The position numbers were made by a program, and so were the translations under genes. Shown here piece by piece: positions 10,903-21,929 of a stretch of 64,000 nucleotides of DNA (position 1 is its first letter; each line of letters starts with the position of its first letter). This DNA is from Iris pallida (taxonomy: Eukaryota > Streptophyta > Magnoliopsida > Asparagales > Iridaceae): NCBI GenBank assembly GCA_029216955.1, contig JANAVB010003999.1, positions 4,864,572 through 4,928,571 of the forward strand, in the 5' to 3' direction. The notes under the pieces were generated by a model. The model was not told where the DNA came from. It saw only the letters and a program-made list of their open reading frames with translations, and ran no database searches.

Positions 10903-13900
10903 TCAGTCAGCAGGATTATCCACTGCTGGCTTTGGAGCTGTTTCAATACTTTCGGCAGCAGAAGCTGCTGCAGAAGCCGCTTCGCTCAAACCCATCTTCT
11001 GCAGTTCAGTCAGAAAGCCATCAACGTCAGCTGCACTTATTCTGTAGGGCGTGTGAGCTGCACTTGGAAACGATTTGGTCTCCACTTCCTGTTTGTACTC
11101 CGACAGAGCCTTGTTGATAGCATCACCAACGTGCCCAAATTGCTTACAAAATTTCGGGGTGACCTGTCGGATGTCAACAATACATATGTAAATCCCCGAG
11201 GTTGCCTAGTGGTATTAGAGCGGACACCCGGAGGGTCCGGCAAGGTTCGGGCCCCCCAATTGTGTGTGTGCGTGTGATTTCAAAAAAAAAATCATCGAGG
11301 TTGCCTGCCAATTGGAAGTCGGTAAATATTAACAGTTACCTTGGCATGATGAGGGTGTTGCAGCATTCCCAACAAGTCATGGTAAACCAGCACCTGTTTT
11401 AGAATCTTGTTAATTGGTGCACTCGAGGAAATACATGGCTCTGGTCACATATACCGAGTGAAAGGAATCACTATCTAAGCATACACTTCATCATAGGTGT
11501 TATAAACAAAGAATAAGTAAAAAAAAAAAAAAGATTTCTTTGCTATGTTATATTGTAGTTTATACTTTGAGTAAGAGTAGCACATGACAGAGCGTCGTCA
11601 TCAACAATAATCACATCCAACCTATAACAAAAGGTTGAGATACAAGAACTTTTTCAACAATCATCAACAAGAGAAGCATCCATGAGAGAATTAAAAACAA
11701 AAGTAAAAACTGCACTTAAACGCCCTAATAGCTGTGCTAAGAGAACTTATTCCCTGCCTATAAATCATCCACTTACCTCTCCGCGCTGTTCTCATTGGGT
11801 AGCGTGGTTAGCATTCTAGTAAAAGTTATGAACTTGGATGTACGATACTTGAACAATATAGCCTTGGATGCCGTTTTCTCGAAAGAACTTTAGTACTATA
11901 TAACATATTGAAAGGGTAAAGAATTTCTTCCACTCGGGTTGATCCAAAATAGGCAATATTTTGACGATTTGGTGAATTTAATTGCAGATAGATAATTATT
12001 TACTCCAATAGACTATAGTTTATGGAGCCTTCTACTTTAGGGAAATTTTTGAGGAAGATCACAAGGTAAAAGGGTCACTAACCAATCTGTTTTCTACATG
12101 GAGTGTTGGGGTTTATTCTGAAATTGATCATTAGTGACCCCGTCCTACCATTCCATGTTGAGAGAAACATAAATGTGTGTATTTCAATATTTGAGCTTTC
12201 ATTTATTGTGTTGTACACATGGGGTGTGTTAGCTCAAGTAGTTTGTATGGTGGGATTTTTTCCTAGTGAGCAAGGTTCAAATGCCGCAACAAACTTTTGT
12301 TTTTGACACCCTTTCATCAAGGATTTCCTTTAGAACTAAACCCCAAACTCAAACTCGAACTCGGACACGGGGTAGCGAAGGGCGCAAAGTTGCGTTTGAT
12401 GGCGTACTTTGTACTTTGCACGTACTTACCGGACGTGGTGCCGTCGTGAAAGCATTGCGGTTTCGCATCGGTAGCTTTGTGGGTTCCTTGCATCTGTGGC
12501 GTTTCGCCTACTATGCGGTTCTACGGGCTATCTGTTTTGGTACTGCTGGGGTGGTTTGTTGGCCCAGAGAAGCAAATATTGGACATGAGAACAATGTTTG
12601 TGTATTTTATTAGCATAGAATGAAGCCTTTATATAGGCAATACAAGGTAGCTTAAGCTATTGACACAACCCTTAAAGAGTAGGACAATGCAAAAGAATAG
12701 GTAATTACAAAAGACTTGATAATTAAGTTGAATGCAACATGATTATTCTTAACATTCACCCTCCTAATCATGTTGCTACTTGACGGCTTGAACTCCAATT
12801 TTCTGACGCATCTTCAAGAACTTAAGCCGCCCATGTGGGTCGGTGAGAATGTCCGTCAGCTGATAATCCGTGGCAACATACTCTACCTCAATCTTCACAT
12901 CTTCCACGCATTCACGTATGAAGTGGTACCTTATATCAATGTGCTTGCTCCTGTCGTGATGAACCAGATTCTTGCAAAGTGCAATTGCTGATTTGTTATC
13001 CACCTTGAGCACCACTTTGTCATTGTCTTGCGTTTTCATTTCGCCAAGGAAATGTCTAAGCCAAATGTCCTGACAGGCTGCGGTAGTAGCTGCAATGTAC
13101 TCCGTTTCACACGATGACAATGCCATTGTCTTCTGTTTTTGTGATGCTCAAGTCACCAGGTTTGAGCCAAGGAAGAATACAACTCCGGTAGTGCTCTTCC
13201 GGTCATCCACATCTCCAGCCATGTCGCTATCGATATAGCCCACAAGACTTAGTTCTTCCTTGCCCTTTTTCACGTAATAACAGCCAAGATTAGAAGTGCG
13301 GCCTAACAGATTGCAACCCGACGCAAATACCAATGGATGCAAGGCTGAAGCTGAGCAAGTCGAGCTCAAGTCTCCAAGTTGAATGCGTGGAAGATGGAAA
13401 GATTGAGGTAAAATATGTTGCCACGGATGATCAGCTGGCGGACATTCTCACCAAACCACTTGGGCGGCTCAAGTTCTTGTAGATGCACCAGAAAATTGGA
13501 GTTCAAGCCGTCAAGGAGGATGAATGTTAAGAATAATCATGTTACATTCAACTTAATTACCAAGTCTTTTGTAATTAACTATTCTTTTGCACTGTCCTAC
13601 TCTTTAGGGGATATGTGTCAATAGTTAAGCTACCTTGTATTGCCTATATAAAGGCTTCATTCTATGCTAATAAAAAACACAAGCATTGTTCTCCTCTCTC
13701 CCGTCCAATATTTACTTCTCTGGGCCAACACTATAATTAAGTTGAATGCAACATGATTATTCTTAACATGGTTCAATTTTGTAATTGCACTATTTATAGG
13801 GAGTTATTGCTAGTAACCGCTCACTTAATAGGAATTAACTCCTTGATTTTTCACCCACGTTGTTAGTGGACGTTTATGGCTACTAGGGGGTGGTTTCCCT

Positions 13901-16900
13901 ATATATAGTCTGTATTTTTGCACATAGACGGAATATAACTTAGAGAGAAAAGAGAACAACAACATCAACCAAGAGTGCCTTGTTTGTGCATCGTCCGATG
14001 TCCAATGAGGTGACTAGGAGCGCTCCAGAAGTTAATCCGAACTTGCTGGTTCCTGAAAGCGGATCGACGAGAATGGTCGAATCTTGCTTTGACCAACGTT
14101 GATCTTCATCACCCCGACAATGAGTTCATTCAGTAGTTTTTACTGCATCCAAAGCTTTGCACTATTAGCGACTTTGTTGCGGATTGAGAGCTTTGGTCTA
14201 TTATCAATTTTTATTGCTCGCTTTTCTGCGGTAAGACCATTGGTTGTGCTTCTACAATTCTCTAGCAAGTTTACTTGATGTCATTACGACTTCTGTGGTC
14301 TCACTCTTCAAGACTCGTGCGGAATTTCCGTGAGTTAAACAACATGGAGCACATGGGGTGACGTTTAGTTTAGACATACTTCGGATGGCCTAAACCTATG
14401 AGATTAGCAACCTATGGGAATAGTACTAAGGAATTAATTGTTCATCTCTTAGAGCAAAGGAAATTCCCCATTATTTAAATATGTTAATCCCCATTATTCA
14501 GGAGGCTGAGTGCAACTTACTAAAATCAGAATTCAGGGTACTTGTACTAAAGTAGAAGTAAAAAATCTTAAGCTGGATAAAATGCATAAATAAATTGCAT
14601 TATATGACAGTACCATAATCAATATAGCTATACTTGCCCAAACTGTATCCCCAATTTCTTGATTCTTTGTCTAGCTGCTTTTTTTTTTTTTTTTGCAAAA
14701 TCTCAGATTTATCCATGTGTTTCAAGCCTTATGCGTCACTCCACCCCTCCCAAGCTGCTATACTCCCTTGTACTTGCATGGCTTTGCAAAGTAGAAAAGG
14801 AAGTTTTTTTTAAATCAATTGTCATATAACAATGGAGTTATATTTTTTCAACTTGAACACCTCTCATTGCCAACTTTTGGAAACAAAATAATGATTCAAA
14901 TGTGAGTATGAACATGTCAAGATACATAGGATAAATGAGGATGAATGCATGGGTGGGTATAAGATGATATCAGAATTAGGATGTACGCCATGATATAGAT
15001 TGGATGTGTGTGTCAAGCATTAATAGCAAATGTTAAATAGTCCAAGGGTATAAGATCCAGTTGTTACTGTATCTTCTTGATAAAATGACTTTGCAGAGAA
15101 GTTCCATATATACATAAATGTCTAGATTCATGCCATGGTAGAACAATACATAGCAAACATGCACTCTATGTTACACGGACAAAGATATGACCAACACGAT
15201 TCTGACATGGGGACACGGACATGGCACCGATTTTGGTGTCTCCTAGTGTATTTTGGAGTATCTATGATGTATACAATATGTGTCAGGTGCGACATGACCA
15301 CGGCACTGATTTGAGTGTTTGTGCATCCTAGAATGTACTACAGCTAGAAAACATAACATTATAACTTTTTTTTGAAGCAAGATAGCTTTCTATGATAGGG
15401 TTAATTTTGGAAAATAACGAGAAACTTTTAGTCGGATGATGAGTTATAACATTGTTATGAATACCAAAGGTTGGGCGATATAATGGTTGAGGGCTTTTGT
15501 AGGGAAGGGGTGGTCCTTGGTTCGAAACCCAAGGGGAGGTGGGGTGGGGGAGTAAAACTTACGGCTATTCTCAAAAGAAAAATCAATAGGAAAAGTTGAA
15601 AACTTGAAACTTCTATGCATTTTAGAATTTATGATGATGGCAATTGAGAGTTGAAAATTTAACTAAACCCTGAAAATGACAATCATACTAGAAGTTGAGG
15701 GCTGCAAAAAAGTAATGGGTCGATTTGTTTCATCCTCCAAATTATGAAAACTCGATCTAGTTGCACAATCCATATGCATGAAATTACTACTATTCGCAAA
15801 AAAAATTCTCCCATCTATCGAAGATTACCTTTATATACTTTACACTTATTTTCTATCCATTATCCTGTTATTCCCAGTCCAACTAACAACTGTTAAGCAT
15901 TGTTAGGATGTTCCCAATCATCTAAGCCCTTCAACATCGGAGTTACTCTCCTTGTCAAGATTATTTTTAGCATTCATATAATGCACCATTACCATATGGA
16001 TATGAGCTTTTCAACTCCTTAATGATGCAACACAAGTCATGCAATTAAAAGATACTATTGCATGTGCCTTTCCTAAACTTGTGCTCATTATAGTTTCTCA
16101 CAAGAAGGCCAAGCATAGATTGAGAAACATCATAACAAAAGCACCACATGCATTTTGGGTCAGTAACAACTAACGAATAAGAAATAAGCCCATTAGAGAG
16201 GAGAAAAGCTTTGAGCAACCAAATAGGTTGGTAGTGGATAGACCACTAAACCCTAGCAAATGCCATATGTTTATGATTTATAGCAAATTTGAAACTCTCA
16301 TAGTACCATTTCATCAAGACAAAATTCTCTCATTTGTCTTTATGAAGCACTACCATTTGGTTATTTGTTTATGCACAGAAACAAACAAGTGCTAATCCAC
16401 TTTCATCACATAAGCACCCTTAATCAACTTCCACTCTTCTATGTAATAAAACATTTAGCTAATGAGAATAGTGTGGGAGAACTATGCCAGTCCAAACCTT
16501 CCTATGATAATATAAAAATGTACGTAATGGTCTCAATCAAGGCAAGAAACTAATTATTAATCATTCAGTTTGATAATAATTAAATAAAGGTTAAGGAATT
16601 ATAACCGCTGTTACTAAATTGCTGTATCAAACAAATTCTTAGATTAAACAAAAAAATGTACAGAACTACAACACTCATTCATATCCCAATAACTTATATG
16701 AGATAGTGACCTTTCTAATAGAAAACTACGAACTCGGACTACTCAGTTACACACCAAAAAAATATTCTCTAATTCTTGTTTTCAAATTCTCAATAGATAA
16801 ACAGTATCAACTTCTATACTCGAGCACTACAACTTCAATGGTACAAGAAACTTGTAATTCTAAATTATCCACAAATAATGTAGCACGGACGCAAATATGA

Positions 16901-17985
16901 TACTGACAAAATAGTGTCAGTGACATGAACATGTCAGATACTCTGCGTGTCCTGCTGTATTTTGGAGTGTTTTGTGTCATTCCCAACATGTGTATGGCAC
17001 GACTGACGACACGACACAATAAGGACAGCACTGATTTCTGGTGTGTTGGTGCTTCCTAGTGTACAACTAAAAGTGTCTCCTACGAACCCTTGCCTGCCTA
17101 GAATTAGAATAGAATTCAATATGTAGTCTGAAAGCAATGAACATATCGCAACCAAGATTCAAGGATTAAAGCTATCACGAACCTGCCCACTGCAATGTGG
17201 GCCAGCTCCGATACCGATGGTCGGAATCCGCAGCGCGGAGGTCGCGGCGGCGGCGACCGGTGCAGGGACACACTCCAGGACTACCGCAAAGCATCCAGCT
17301 TCCTGCAACGCCATCGCGGTCTCCACGACCTAAAAGGAAGGACATTTGATCAAACAAATCGAAAGTTCCGACAATAAAAGCCTATAAAAAGTTATCTCAC
17401 CTTTACTGCACTAGCAACGCTCCTCCCCTGCGGGCGGAACCCCCCGAGGACGCTGATCGCCTGCGGCGTGAGCCCCACGTGGCCCATCACGGCGATCCCC
17501 GCCTCGACGATCGCCTTCGCCGCCGTGATCCTCGACGGCGCGCCCCCCTCGAGCTTGATGGCGTCCATGCCCCCCTCCTTGAGCATCCTGACGGCGGTGT
17601 CGACGGCCTGGGACTGGGAGGACTCGTAGGAGCCGAAGGGGAGGTCGCCGACGAGGAGCGGGCGGCGGGCCCCGCGGGCGACGGCGCGGCAGTGGAGGAG
17701 CATGGCGTCGAGGGGGAGGGGGAGGGTGGTGTCGTGGCCGTGGACGACCATGGCGGCGGAGTCGCCGACGAGGCAGACGTCGATGCCGGCGAGGTCGAGG
17801 TGGACGGCGGAGGGGTAGTCGTAGGCGGTGACCATGGTGATCGGCTCGCCGCGCCGGTGCTTCTGGCGGAGGTGGGTCAGGGTCGTGCGCTGGGACGGGG
17901 ACTGGGGCTTCGGGCCCCCGTAGACCGTGTTCTCCGGGACGTTGCTCATCAGCCGCTTCGCCAGCCGGACCGCTCTAGCCGCCAT
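10903..17985 (-). CDS. panB: 3-methyl-2-oxobutanoate hydroxymethyltransferase (ketopantoate hydroxymethyltransferase)
   Basis: Catalyses transfer of a hydroxymethyl group from methylene-tetrahydrofolate to alpha-ketoisovalerate, the first committed step of pantothenate (vitamin B5) synthesis, in plants in mitochondria. Four exons on the minus strand: 17985-17401, 17329-17183, 11393-11340, 11163-10903; all borders are GT/AG. The total of 1047 nt encodes 348 residues, the usual plant length. Family motifs: [25 protein letters not shown] (metal-binding Asp), [36 protein letters not shown] and TIGIGAG. The N-terminus [13 protein letters not shown] is basic, without acidic residues, and fits a mitochondrial presequence. 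The C-terminal [12 protein letters not shown] and Ala-rich tail match plant homologues. Exon 1 is strikingly GC-rich. Intron 2 is 5.8 kb and TE-rich; intron 3 is 176 bp and holds a SINE. The frame is intact, so the gene looks functional. Confidence 0.93.
11197..11306 (+). mobile_element. Short tRNA-derived SINE in panB intron 3
   Basis: TTGCCTAGTGGTATTAGAG resembles a pol III A box and CAAGGTTCGGGCCCC a B box. A GT-rich stretch and a run of ten A follow. CGAGGTTGCCT occurs at 11197-11207 and again at 11296-11306, right after the A tail. It could be an 11-bp target duplication, or the start of a second copy, since these bases also look like the SINE head. It fills about half of a 176-bp intron and leaves both splice sites intact. 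Confidence 0.6.
12221..12310 (+). mobile_element. SINE-like tRNA-derived sequence
   Basis: TGTTAGCTCAAGTAGTTTG resembles an A box, and AGCAAGGTTCAAATGCC about 45 bases later a B box. The spacing suits a pol III promoter, but there is no cloverleaf and no clear tail or target duplication. This is a degraded SINE rather than a tRNA gene. Confidence 0.4.
12557..13768. mobile_element. Two inverted 3' ends of a Ty1/copia retrotransposon
   Basis: A 198-bp LTR in minus orientation (12754 to 12557) and a 206-bp LTR in plus orientation (13525-13730) share the sequence TGTTAAGAATAATCATG...GGGCCAACA. Between them lie RNase H coding sequences reading toward each LTR: minus strand up to about 13369, plus strand from about 13385. 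The two halves therefore face away from each other around a junction near 13375. A further inverted LTR head (13731-13768) follows the plus LTR. No RT or integrase remains. Confidence 0.75.
12776..13369 (-). pseudogene. Ty1/copia RNase H and pol C-terminus, fragment
   Basis: The minus strand reads [18 protein letters not shown] (copia RNase H first Asp region), then after a stop and frame break [18 protein letters not shown] (the conserved SSxEAEY-type motif), VDNKSAIAL, and [16 protein letters not shown], ending near the LTR. These are standard copia RNase H motifs in the right order. The stop after the first block and the absence of upstream pol show it is dead. Confidence 0.8.
13769..14345 (+). 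repeat. Possible LTR or leader fragment of another retroelement
   Basis: The stretch has a TATA-like CTATATATAG at about 13900, then a purine-rich AACTTAGAGAGAAAAGAG segment and further non-coding sequence, arranged like the promoter and R region of a copia LTR. No ends, target duplication or proteins were found. Confidence 0.3.
15165..15350. repeat. Dispersed repeat of the GACACGGACA type, copy 1
   Basis: GGGGACACGGACATGGCACC, then TGGTGTCTCCTAGTGTATTTTGGAG, then a GTGTCAGGTGCGACATGACC block. The same order of blocks recurs at 16875-17070 and 23570-23995, so these are copies of one family in the introns of both host genes. Confidence 0.5.
15467..15570 (+). mobile_element. SINE-like tRNA-derived sequence
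   Basis: GGCGATATAATGGTTGAGGG (A-box-like) is followed by CCTTGGTTCGAAACCCAAGG, a good B box that can form a T-arm-like stem. No tRNA cloverleaf can be completed. The 3' tail is unclear. Confidence 0.4.
16875..17070. repeat. Dispersed repeat of the GACACGGACA type, copy 2
   Basis: It begins CACGGACGCAAATATGATAC, has TGCTGTATTTTGGAGTGTTTTGTGTC, then GACGACACGACACAATAAGG, and ends near TGCTTCCTAGTG. It matches the block order of 15165-15350 and 23570-23995. Confidence 0.5.
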
Positions 17986-17997
17986 TTTCTTTTCTTC

Positions 17998-18043
<46 letters not shown>

Positions 18044-18146
18044 CTGTCTTCTGGGGATAAAGTTGAGGAAAGTGGCTTTTGAATTTTGATGAAAAGGAAC
18101 CGAACTCGAGAGGTGGTTGTGGTTACAGGGACGAGGTATAAAATTT
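17986..18146 (-). promoter_or_regulatory. panB 5' leader, with GA microsatellite
   Basis: Upstream of the start codon at 17985 the minus strand carries a GA/GAGA tract (plus-strand TCTC at 17999-18040), common in plant 5' leaders. Only 161 bp separate the start codon from the 18147 edge of a TIR transposon. No TATA box is obvious in what remains; the core promoter may lie inside or beyond the transposon. Confidence 0.5.
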
Positions 18147-18673
18147 GGTTTTTTTTAGGGGCACCCCCACAATTACTAAGGGGCAACCCAAAATTTTTTC
18201 CAAAAAATTACAAGTTTGCCATTGGGTTTTTTTACTAGGGGGGCAGCCCAAAAAATACTATATAAGCCAACTTCATTTTAGATTTCATCTCTCTCTTTCT
18301 TCCTCCCTCCACTACTTCTCTTCCTCCACTCATTTTTTCTTCTCCTAATATAAACCTATAATTAACCCTAGCTAGGTGAAATTGTCCCCCAACCTAAAAT
18401 TTTTGGTAGAATACAGTGTCAATCACTTCTCCCATTAATTTGTAAGTCGTCGAATTTATTTTTGTGTAATATTTTAAGTTTTAACCTAAATTTTACATAT
18501 AAAAGTTGAATTTGTGTTTAATGTAGAAAAAAATAGAAAATGGAACAACCCGGACCATCAAATGCTGGATACTCTCCTCCCACAACTTCCGAAGAACACT
18601 TTGAAGCATCGGAAACCCTCGTGGTAACGACACTTGAACTTTACTTCGGGTCAAAAATTAGACTTTGACACAG

Positions 18674-18782
18674 AGGACTGCCACAAATGTGGCAGTCCCT
18701 CACATATACAGGACTGCCAGAGATGTGGCAGTCCTATATATGTGAGGGACTGCCACATCTGTGGCAGTCCTATATATGTGAA
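18674..18782. repeat. GGACTGCC palindrome cluster 1
   Basis: GGACTGCCACA...TGTGGCAGTCC hairpins are separated by CTCACATATA or TATATATGTGA spacers that are complementary to each other. Three nested or adjacent hairpins are visible. Confidence 0.8.
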
Positions 18783-19628
18783 ATCTCTTCTGATTGAACC
18801 TGTGCAAGAAAACAGAACATTGCAGATAGTATCTTGAAGACTGGAACTGCATTGTCATGTTATGAGAGAAATATATAGTTACTGGGTATGGCACCATCTT
18901 GGCACAAAGAGAAGACTGGATATCAAGAACTTGCAACTTATGGGTCACCAATCTTTGATGTTATCCTCAGCCCCATTTTGAAAACCACTGGAAGTGCTCG
19001 TGTTTGTAATAGTTGTTTCTGTCATGTTTGTAATCGATTATTTTTTGGTAATACATTCCTCTTTCCAGAGGCCAGACAGACTCCAATACACTTGCCCATT
19101 CATATTGTAAAATGTGTCGTAAATTATTAGCGGCTGAAGAAGGTTTTTTTTTTTTCTTTTTCTTGCATAGCATGTTTGATTACTTTAGTTATTCAGAACT
19201 AGAGAATGGAGATCATGCTTGATCTTTTAGTCTTCTTTAGCCTTTATATAACTAATTCTTCCCTGTGAGGCGCCTTGCTTTCTGTCTTCCGAAGATACAT
19301 AATGTCTCATGTGACTCAACTTTGTATAATGTCTCATGTGACACAACTTTGTATCATTTCTTCCATCCCTTTGATACTTTTGTACCTTTGAGAGTATGTA
19401 GCCCTGTGTGGGCATTGGTGAGGTATTACTGTAGTGTGGGTTGAACCGCAGATGTGATAGAAAATTGAAGCAATACCAACTTTATTATGCTCTGCTTGAT
19501 CATGAGGAAAGGTCCATTCCCCTTATTCTGTTAATTCCGTGTTATCTATATGAGCAAATTGTCCTCATGTATGGGTACAAGTGAAGGCATACAGTAGAAT
19601 GCATGAACAAATGACACTTCACATTATA

Positions 19629-19920
19629 TCAGAGGACTGCCACAACCAGGATAGTCCTTTACATGTGTTGGACTGCCCTGAGTGTGGCAGTCCTAGATAT
19701 AATGTTCTGTGATCAAGTCACAGAACAATTCATCTAGGACTGCCACACCCATGGCAGTCCTTCACATGTGTTGGACTGTCCTGGATGTGGCAGTCCTAGA
19801 TGAAATGTTCTGTGACTAGATCACAGAATATTTCAGCTAGGACTGTCACACCCAGGACAGTCCAACACATGTGAAGGACTGTCCTGGATGTGGCAGTCCT
19901 AGATATAATGTTCTGTGATC
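19629..19920. repeat. GGACTGCC palindrome cluster 2
   Basis: Multiple copies of GGACTGCCACA and TGTGGCAGTCC alternate with CACATGTG and AATGTTCTGTGA segments. The cluster starts after ACATTATATC and ends GATATAATGT, so its edges are complementary as well. Confidence 0.82.
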
Positions 19921-20568
19921 AACATCAAAATCAAAATTGAGATATCATAAGAAATAGTGATCATATTAGATAGGGAGCATCAATCCATGACCAAACTTCA
20001 GTAGCTTTAGGTGCCAGACACTGAATTGAGACAAGACCCAAGGGCCACAGGTCAGCAGCAAAGTTTGAACCATCATTTCTTGTGATTGAACATACACAGG
20101 AAATTTTTTTTTCCAAACCTGGCATTTTTGCAAAACTTAGTGCATATCGTATGATAGTGATAATTGACTATAACTTTGTAATAATAAAATTTAATAACTC
20201 AATCTCCTAAAGTATTTGGTTCTACTCATCTATACAGAACCAAGCTTTTCCTGCAAAATCTAGCTCCTTTTGGACCATAATATAAACATAAACAGCATCC
20301 CATTAACAATCCCAACTGCGAAAACCAACATGATTTCAGGATAACGCTTTAAATGTACTCACCGTTTTACAAAATGCAGGTACCAGTCAGTATTGAGGTA
20401 TAAAATAACTTACGCGCAACCAAAACTGTTTCTTGACAGATTAGCATCCGCAGATTATTGCAAGTTTCCGCAATTATTTCGACAACCCAACCCTTTTGTA
20501 CAAATTTCGTTACGATTTACAAACAAACTAATATAACAAAATGTTTTTTTTCTTCCAGTTCAAAAGAT

Positions 20569-20940
20569 CTATGGCCTCATCCTAGTGACCGGAGGCCTAT
20601 ATGATGAACCTTCTGCTCTTCCTTGAGATGATGACCTCTCAGAGCCGTTCCTGTGCCAGATTCCCCACCTGCTGCTGGAATCAGACGAACCAGTAGACTG
20701 AGGTAAAGGGCCCCACCAGCTTGCTTCCCTGTCGACCGGTAGTAATGGAAAGGGAGCAAAACGATCTCTTCCCCACGTATAGAAATGGTCTCCCCTCATG
20801 CTCTCAGCCTCTTGGGAGCTTCGACTTGATGAAGCTGTCGGTGGGAACAGATAATAAGTTGTAGGATCCAGCTGAGGCATGTGGGGAGCCGCGGGCCTGA
20901 GAAGATAGTCCTGTGCATGCTTGGGGGATTTTGATGTTGG
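20569..20940 (-). pseudogene. Captured host gene fragment, C-terminal coding exon, family not recognised
   Basis: On the minus strand an open frame runs about 123 residues from just after a stop near 20940 to a stop at 20569. It includes HAQDYLLRPAAPHMPQLD, DRFAPFPLLPVDREASWWGP and a Ser/Arg-rich end finishing VTRMRP. Balanced composition with W, R, P and S clusters looks like a real plant protein C-terminus rather than noise. I do not recognise the family. It lies wholly within the TIR transposon, so the simplest reading is a transduplicated exon. It has no start codon context of its own. Confidence 0.5.
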
Positions 20941-20964
20941 TAGTGCTCATGTACATGAGGGTAA

Positions 20965-21230
20965 GAACATTATATCTAGGACTGCCTCCTTCACATGTGT
21001 TGGACTGCCCTGGGTGTGGCAGTCCTAGCTGAAATGTTCTGACAGAACATTTCAGCTAGGACTGCCACACCCAGGGCAGTCCAACACATGTGAAGGACTG
21101 CCCTGGGTGTGGCAGTCCTAGATGAAATGTTCTGTGACAGAACATTTCAGCTAGGACTGCCACACCCAGGACAGTCCAACACATGTGAAGGACTGTCCTG
21201 GGTGTGGCAGTCCTAGATATAATGTTCCCG
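20965..21230. repeat. GGACTGCC palindrome cluster 3 with a 55-bp perfect inverted repeat
   Basis: Arms at 20987-21041 and 21043-21097 are perfect reverse complements over 55 bp with a 1-base spacer. A second, nearly perfect pair follows (about 21095-21200). The cluster edges, GAACATTATATCTAGGACTG and its complement near 21225, are also inverted copies. Confidence 0.88.
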
Positions 21231-21929
21231 ACGGAGCATTCTTTCTTGAAAGCATATGCACCTTCGCATCACACCACAACAGGATAATGTTGTGAGCATT
21301 CTTTCTTAAACCCCATCATGCAAACATTTGGGATGGTTTTCCTTTCTGCCAAAGAATGTAACAATATTACATTTTACAACGTTGTGAGCATTCTTTCTTA
21401 AACCCCATCATTCTAGGGTTTCGAATAAAATGTAGAAAATTATAGAAGAAATTAGGGAAGAACGTACCTAGAATCCGATTTCTTCGACTTGCGTGTCATC
21501 TCGTCGAATGTGGGAGTGTTCTTGAAAAAAATTTGGTGGAGGAATTAGGATTAGAGCGGTGGAGGAGAATTTTCTAGGGTTTAGGGAGAGGGAGAGAGAG
21601 CTCTTCTTCTTTTTCTTTTGGAGGAGAGAGAGAGGAAATGATGAAATGAATAGGAAATGGGAGTTTGGGGGGTTGGGCTGCCCCCTAGTAAAATTTGGGC
21701 TGCCTCCTAGTAAAATCTCCACCAAATGGGCTGCCCCCTAAGTAAGGGCTGCCCCTTAGTAAATGTGGAGGTGCCCCTAAAAAAAACCTAAAATTTTAAC
21801 CAGGGATGACAGGACCAACCAAAAAATATATATATTTTTTATTTTATATAATGATGGGAGTTGGAGACAGTGGACTTAAAAAGTTTGCAATACAGCATAC
21901 ACAAAATTTCGTACATATCGTCGGACATC

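Larger units (their letters stand above)
11394..17182 (-). other. panB intron 2, TE-rich, 5.8 kb
   Basis: Bounded by GT at 17182-17181 and AG at 11395-11394 on the minus strand. It holds an inverted copia fragment (12557-13768), SINE-like copies, an LTR-like stretch (13769-14345) and two diverged copies of a CGTGTCC-type repeat. The rest (14346-15160, 15580-16870) is AT-rich with no visible gene. Confidence 0.8.
18147..21788. mobile_element. TIR transposon with 8-bp target duplication, carrying palindromic arrays and a captured gene fragment
   Basis: The left end GGTTTTTTTTAGGGGCACC (18147) is mirrored at the right end (21770-21788). The terminal inverted repeats continue with ACTAAGGGGCARCCC and repeated GGGCAGCCC motifs. 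TAAAATTT flanks both ends (18139-18146 and 21789-21796), a perfect 8-bp duplication. Eight bases suit hAT; a MULE would usually give nine, and the tips do not look like classical hAT tips, so I leave the superfamily open. Inside are three clusters of GGACTGCC-type inverted repeats and a coding fragment on the minus strand. No transposase is visible. Confidence 0.82.

Noticed and set aside
15467..15570. tRNA gene
   Set aside because: A and B boxes are present but no acceptor or anticodon stem can be formed; called SINE-like instead.
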